The notes under the pieces: model-generated
Told to the model about the DNA's origin: nothing
Database searches by the model: none
The model's input: the letters and a program-made list of their open reading frames with translations, nothing else
Shown: positions 60,689-64,000 of the stretch, one piece after another
How positions within the stretch are numbered: position 1 is the first letter of the stretch
Layout of the letters: each line of letters opens with the position of its first letter
Assembly: GCF_001905465.1 (NCBI RefSeq)
Contig: NZ_LISX01000014.1
Location: 90,343-154,342 of the forward strand
Reading direction: 5' to 3'
DNA: 64,000 bases
DNA from: Kitasatospora sp. CB01950
GTDB taxonomy: Bacteria; Actinomycetota; Actinomycetes; Streptomycetales; Streptomycetaceae
Made by a program: the position numbers and the translations under genes

Positions 60689-61828
60689 TTACTCGGGCTT
60701 GATCGACTTTCGCGGCAGCCCCTGACCGACCAGGGAGTTGACCCGGGGCACGACCTCCTCGCCGACCCGGTACGCCTCCTCCAGGTGTGGGTAGCCGGAC
60801 AGGACGAACTCGTCGATGCCCAGCGCGTGGTACTCGGCGAGCCGGGCGGCGACCTCGTCGTGCGAGCCGACCAGTGCGGTGCCCGCGCCCTCCCGGACCA
60901 GCCCGATTCCGGCCCACAGGTTGGGTGCGACCACCAACTCCCTTCCGGTGCCGGTGCCGTGGCCGTGCAGGGCGGCCATCCGGGCCTGGCCGGTGGAGTC
61001 CATGGCGGCGAACCGGGCCTGGCTGGCCCGCACCGCCGCCGGGTCGATCCCGGCGAGGATCCGGTCGGCCTCCGCCCAGGCCTGCTCGGCGGTGTCCCGG
61101 CTGATCACGTGCAGCCGCAGCCCGTACCGCAGGGTGCGGCCCTGTGCGGCGGCCAGGGCGCGCAGCCGTCCGATCCGCTCGCCGATCGCCGATGGCGGTT
61201 CGCCCCACAGGAGTTGCACGTCGGCCTGCCGCGCGGCGACCTGTTCGGCGGCGGGCGACGCGCCGCCGAAGTACAGCGGGACGGGATGCCCGACCGCCGG
61301 ATCGACCAGCTGCGCGCCCTCCACCCGGAGGTGCTCGCCCCGGTGGTCGACCCGTCCGCCGTCGAGCAACTCGCGCAGCACGGCCATCAGTTCGTCGGTG
61401 CGGGCGTAGCGCTCGTCGTGCGCGAGGTGGTCGCCGTAGGCGCGCTGCTCGACGGGGTCGCCGCCGGTGACCACGTTCAGCCGGATCCGCCCGTCGGCGA
61501 ACCGCCGGAACGCGTCGGCCTGTTGGGCGATCAGGGTGGGGCTGGCCAGGCCGGCCCGGAACGCGATCAGGAACCCGATCCGGCTGGTGTGCCGGGTGAG
61601 CGCGGAGGCCAGGATCCAGGGGTCGACGCAGCCCAGTCCGACGGGGGCGAGCAGCGAGACGAACCCGGCCTGCTCGGCGGCCTGCGCGACCTGCGCGAGG
61701 TAGCCGACGTCGGCGGGCCGCCGGGTCGCGGCGCCGGTGCGGCCCTGTACGGCGGTGACGCCGCCGGGGTCGCGGCCGTCCCCGCCGGTGGGCAGGAACC
61801 AGTGGAACACGGGGGCACGGTCGGACAA
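60689..61828 (-). CDS. Luciferase-like flavin-dependent monooxygenase, SsuD (alkanesulfonate) type
   Basis: A 379-aa FMNH2-dependent oxidoreductase: VFHWFLPTGGDGRDPGG, LAQVAQAAEQAGFVSLLAPV, RIRLNVVTGGDPVEQRAYGD, VPLYFGGASPAAEQVAARQA, typical of alkanesulfonate and dimethyl-sulfone monooxygenases that release sulfite. A TTG start at 61828 with AGAGGA upstream fits best; the family start is near FHWF. A cysteine-rich leader peptide gene lies 115 bases upstream, strengthening a role in sulfur acquisition under sulfur limitation. Confidence 0.88.
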   Translation of the reverse strand: MSDRAPVFHWFLPTGGDGRDPGGVTAVQGRTGAATRRPADVGYLAQVAQAAEQAGFVSLLAPVGLGCVDPWILASALTRHTSRIGFLIAFRAGLASPTLIAQQADAFRRFADGRIRLNVVTGGDPVEQRAYGDHLAHDERYARTDELMAVLRELLDGGRVDHRGEHLRVEGAQLVDPAVGHPVPLYFGGASPAAEQVAARQADVQLLWGEPPSAIGERIGRLRALAAAQGRTLRYGLRLHVISRDTAEQAWAEADRILAGIDPAAVRASQARFAAMDSTGQARMAALHGHGTGTGRELVVAPNLWAGIGLVREGAGTALVGSHDEVAARLAEYHALGIDEFVLSGYPHLEEAYRVGEEVVPRVNSLVGQGLPRKSIKPE

Positions 61829-61943
61829 CGGATCGATCCTCTTCTGATGCCGAAAGAGACGGAGCGCAGCGCCGTGGAACGTCACACGGCGGGCGGGGAG
61901 CAACGGGGAAGCGGAAAAACGGGCGAAGCGGGAGAGCGGGGGC

Positions 61944-62024
61944 TCAGGAGCGGCGACAGGCAGCGGAGCACACCCGGAGAAGGTCGATGTGACCCCGGGT
62001 GGTCAGGAGGATTCGCTGCGGCAC
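61944..62024 (-). CDS. 26-aa cysteine-rich leader peptide upstream of the sulfur gene
   Basis: A short gene reading V-P-Q-R, then ILLTTRGHIDLLRV and CSAACRRS. This ending (two Cys in a CSAACRR context) is the hallmark of small actinobacterial leader peptides found before sulfur-assimilation genes, thought to sense cysteine through ribosome stalling. GTG start; it ends 115 bases before the monooxygenase start. Confidence 0.82.
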   Translation of the reverse strand: MPQRILLTTRGHIDLLRVCSAACRRS

Positions 62025-62121
62025 GCCGGGAAGCTACCACGTTTCCGCAGGACTCGGCGGACCTGGCCGGCGAGACCCCTTGACCCCGGCCGGTACGCCG
62101 CTATCGTCTCCCTCGGCATCC

Positions 62122-62131
62122 GGTCTAGACC
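62122..62131. promoter_or_regulatory. DasR-like operator (dre) before the LPMO gene
   Basis: CCGGTCTAGACCTA contains the perfect palindrome GGTCTAGACC, the core of the DasR operator (consensus TGGTCTAGACCA). It is 76 bases before the LPMO start. DasR represses chitin and N-acetylglucosamine genes, which suits a chitin-active enzyme. Confidence 0.65.
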
Positions 62132-62206
62132 TATGACCGCCTCCCGGCACGCCCCACCGCCCGCCGGGAGGGACCGCCCTGACCCCACATCAGGAAAGGC
62201 ACCGCA

Positions 62207-62917
62207 ATGAAGGCAAACAGAAAGGTGACCGCGGCGATCGGCGCGCTGGTCGCCCCGCTGCTCGGTCTGACCTTGTCGGCCGGCACCGCCAGCGCCCACG
62301 GCTGGGTCACCGACCCGGCCAGCCGCCAGGCGCAGTGCGCCAACGGCGTCGTGGTCTGCGGGCAGATCAAGTACGAGCCGCAGAGCGTCGAGGGCCCGAA
62401 GGGCCTGTTCAGCTGCAGCGGCGGCCACTCCGAGTACGCGGAGCTGGACGACGACTCCAAGGGCTGGCAGGTCACCAACGTCTCGTCCACCCAGACCTTC
62501 AGCTGGCACCTGACGGCCCGCCACGCCACCGCGAACTGGCAGTACTTCATCGGCAGCCAGCTGATCGGCCAGTTCTCCGGCAACAACGCGCAGCCCCCGG
62601 CGGACGTCAGCCACCAGGTCAACTTCGGCTCCTACACGGGCCGGCAGAAGGTCCTCGCGGTGTGGAACGTCTCCGACACCAACAACGCGTTCTACGCCTG
62701 CATCGACGTCAACATCGGCGGCACCGGCGGCGGCAACCCCGGTGGCGGCAACGGCAGTTGCACGGCCGCGGCGTGGGACCCGGCGCGGGTCTACAACAGC
62801 GGCGACGGTGCCTCCTACGGCAGCCACAACTGGCGCGCCAAGTGGTGGACCCAGGGCGAGCAGCCCGGCTCCACCGGCCAGTGGGGCGTCTGGGAGGACC
62901 TCGGCGCCTGCAAGTAG
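62207..62917 (+). CDS. Secreted lytic polysaccharide monooxygenase (AA10) with CBM5/12
   Basis: A 236-aa secreted protein. The signal peptide ends at TASA so that the mature chain starts with His31 (HGWVTDPASR), the first residue of the copper histidine brace; the second His is in TARHATANW near 106. After a Gly/Asn linker (GGTGGGNPGGGNGS) comes a C-terminal CBM5/12 (AAWDPARVYNSGD, NWRAKWWTQGEQPG, GVWEDLG), a chitin/cellulose binder. It cleaves crystalline polysaccharide oxidatively. A DasR-like site upstream favours chitin. Confidence 0.93.
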   Translation: MKANRKVTAAIGALVAPLLGLTLSAGTASAHGWVTDPASRQAQCANGVVVCGQIKYEPQSVEGPKGLFSCSGGHSEYAELDDDSKGWQVTNVSSTQTFSWHLTARHATANWQYFIGSQLIGQFSGNNAQPPADVSHQVNFGSYTGRQKVLAVWNVSDTNNAFYACIDVNIGGTGGGNPGGGNGSCTAAAWDPARVYNSGDGASYGSHNWRAKWWTQGEQPGSTGQWGVWEDLGACK

Positions 62918-63029
62918 CGCCCCGGCAGCACATACCACCGGCAGTTCTCACTACCGGCAGTTCTCGCTACCGGCCGTGCTCACCACCGGCACTGATCGCC
63001 CTCGGCGGTGATCGCCCCCGGCAGTGACC

Positions 63030-63077
63030 GACGCCCGCCCGGCGGCCCCCTGTGGGGGAGGGCCCCGGGCGGGCGTC
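63030..63077. terminator. Bidirectional terminator between LPMO and P450 genes
   Basis: Perfect 13-bp arms GACGCCCGCCCGG / CCGGGCGGGCGTC around an inner GGCCCCC...GGGGGAGGGCC stem, starting four bases after the P450 stop on the minus strand. Serves both convergent genes. Between 62930 and 63020 a degenerate CACCGGCAGTTCTC-type repeat is also seen. Confidence 0.8.
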
Positions 63078-63080
63078 AGG

Positions 63081-64000
63081 TCAGCCCCGCAGCTTGGCCG
63101 TCAGGTTGGCCCACCAGCCGCGCCGCTGTGCAGGCACGGCGGGAGCGGACGCACCGGGCGCGGCCGCGGCAGGGCCGTGCGACGCGGACACCGGGGTGGA
63201 GATCACGGGCGCGCTGGCCGTGGTCGTCAGGTCCTGCGGCTGGAGCGCCGCGCGCGGGGTGAAGCGCGCCGGCAGCCCGGTCAGGTGCCGCGACATCCAG
63301 TTGCCACGCCAGTCCAAATTCTCTTCCTCCACTGCGAGTTGGAGGTCGGGAAGCCGGGTGAGCAGGATGTCGATGCCGGTCTCGGCGATCGCCCGTCCGA
63401 TCTCCTGCCCGGGGCACTCGTGCGGCCCGCTGCCGAACGCCAGGTGTGAACGGTTGCCGAACAGCGGCTTGTTGAGGTCGGGCCGCACCGCCGGGTCGGC
63501 GTTGCCGGCGGCCAGGCCGATCAGCAGCATGTCGCCGGCCTTGATGTGGCGGCCGCCGAGTTCGGTGTCACCGGTCGCCCAGCGTCCGGGGACGAGCATG
63601 AACGGCGGGGAGTCCCAAAGGACTTGGTCGAGCGCGTCCGGCAGGGTCATCTGGCCGCCGGACAGGTGGGCGCGGAAGCGGCGGTCGGTGAGGACCATCT
63701 TCAGCGTCTCGGAGATCAGGTTGATGGTGGTCTCGTTGGCGGCCAGCAGCACCGAGCGCAGGTGCTGGAGCACCTCGTCCTCACTCAGCCCGGAGGGGTG
63801 CTGCATCAGCCGGGTGACGAGGTCGGAGCCGGGGTCGGCGCGCTTGCGCTCCATGGTGCGGCGCAGCGATTCGACGACGTACTCGTTGGAGGCGACGGCG
63901 GTCTCGGTGCCGCGGACCAGGTCGCGGGCGGCGGCGACCAGGCGCGGGCCGTACTCCTCGGGCATGCCGACGAGTTGGGTCATCACCAGCATCGGCAGGT
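63081..64000 (-). CDS. Cytochrome P450, CYP157-like, lacking the ExxR motif (5' end outside window)
   Basis: The C-terminal 300 residues of a P450. I-helix AANETTINLISE carries the acid-threonine pair (E-T); the heme loop FGSGPHECPGQEIGRA has the ligand Cys. The K-helix ExxR, almost invariant in P450s, is absent: the expected place reads LDQVLWDSPPFMLVPGRWAT. Replacement by a DQVLW/EQSLW-type sequence is known from Streptomyces CYP157 proteins, which usually sit in conservon (cvn) operons; the upstream part, beyond 64000, could hold one. An unusual 60-residue Ala/Pro-rich tail ends the protein. Confidence 0.88.
   Translation of the reverse strand, partial: LPMLVMTQLVGMPEEYGPRLVAAARDLVRGTETAVASNEYVVESLRRTMERKRADPGSDLVTRLMQHPSGLSEDEVLQHLRSVLLAANETTINLISETLKMVLTDRRFRAHLSGGQMTLPDALDQVLWDSPPFMLVPGRWATGDTELGGRHIKAGDMLLIGLAAGNADPAVRPDLNKPLFGNRSHLAFGSGPHECPGQEIGRAIAETGIDILLTRLPDLQLAVEEENLDWRGNWMSRHLTGLPARFTPRAALQPQDLTTTASAPVISTPVSASHGPAAAAPGASAPAVPAQRRGWWANLTAKLRG

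Overview
This is a 64 kb piece of a very GC-rich actinobacterial chromosome, most probably a Streptomycetaceae member (Streptomyces or Kitasatospora). The evidence is the strong GC bias at third codon positions, frequent GTG starts, a SARP regulator, class III lanthipeptide genes, a DasR-like operator, a CYP157-like P450 and Streptomyces-type I-E CRISPR repeats. No cas genes, rRNA or tRNA genes were recognised.

Layout. 1-10.2 kb (minus strand): start of a hybrid NRPS-PKS operon, in order MbtH protein, NRPS A-T-C-A-T, NRPS C-A(monooxygenase inserted)-T, then a PKS that runs off the left edge. 10.9-12 kb: a shortened antiporter beside an HxlR regulator remnant. 12-18.7 kb: a giant secreted multicopper oxidase divergent from a two-component system. 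18.8-24.7 kb: secreted GH5 glycosidase, sugar-permease remnant, SpoIIE phosphatase, SARP regulator, DUF3515-like protein.

24.7-37.8 kb is the most striking part: a RiPP region. A radical SAM protein, an iron-containing redox enzyme, a 75-aa peptide, a cyclase/ATPase, a subtilase and a GAF protein are packed head to tail. They are followed by SIX tandem class III lanthipeptide precursor genes (31.6-32.8 kb, too short for ordinary gene finding), a LanKC synthetase, an MFS exporter and a LuxR regulator. The promoters of the radical SAM operon and of the precursor operon share a repeated CTGTACCG motif, which suggests co-regulation.

37.8-40.5 kb: TetR/aldo-keto reductase pair with operator, acetyltransferase, and a fragment of a uracil permease whose intact copy lies at 55.3 kb. 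41-51.6 kb: small, scattered CRISPR arrays and single repeats without cas genes, interspersed with an SH3-like secreted protein, AraC regulator, peptide deformylase/XRE pair, a four-gene glycosyltransferase operon with a P-loop kinase, and a 44-aa peptide coupled to an isoaspartyl-type methyltransferase. 51.6-55.1 kb (minus): a compact run of Nudix, acetyltransferase, methyltransferase and small proteins, plus a frameshifted regulator.

55.3-64 kb: uracil permease, a NarL-type two-component system, methyltransferase, Dabb protein, TetR with an operator over its own start codon, an SsuD-like monooxygenase preceded by a cysteine-rich leader peptide, a chitin/cellulose-active LPMO with a DasR-like site, and the C-terminal part of a P450 lacking the ExxR motif. 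All functional statements are from reading the sequence and family knowledge; no database search was run.
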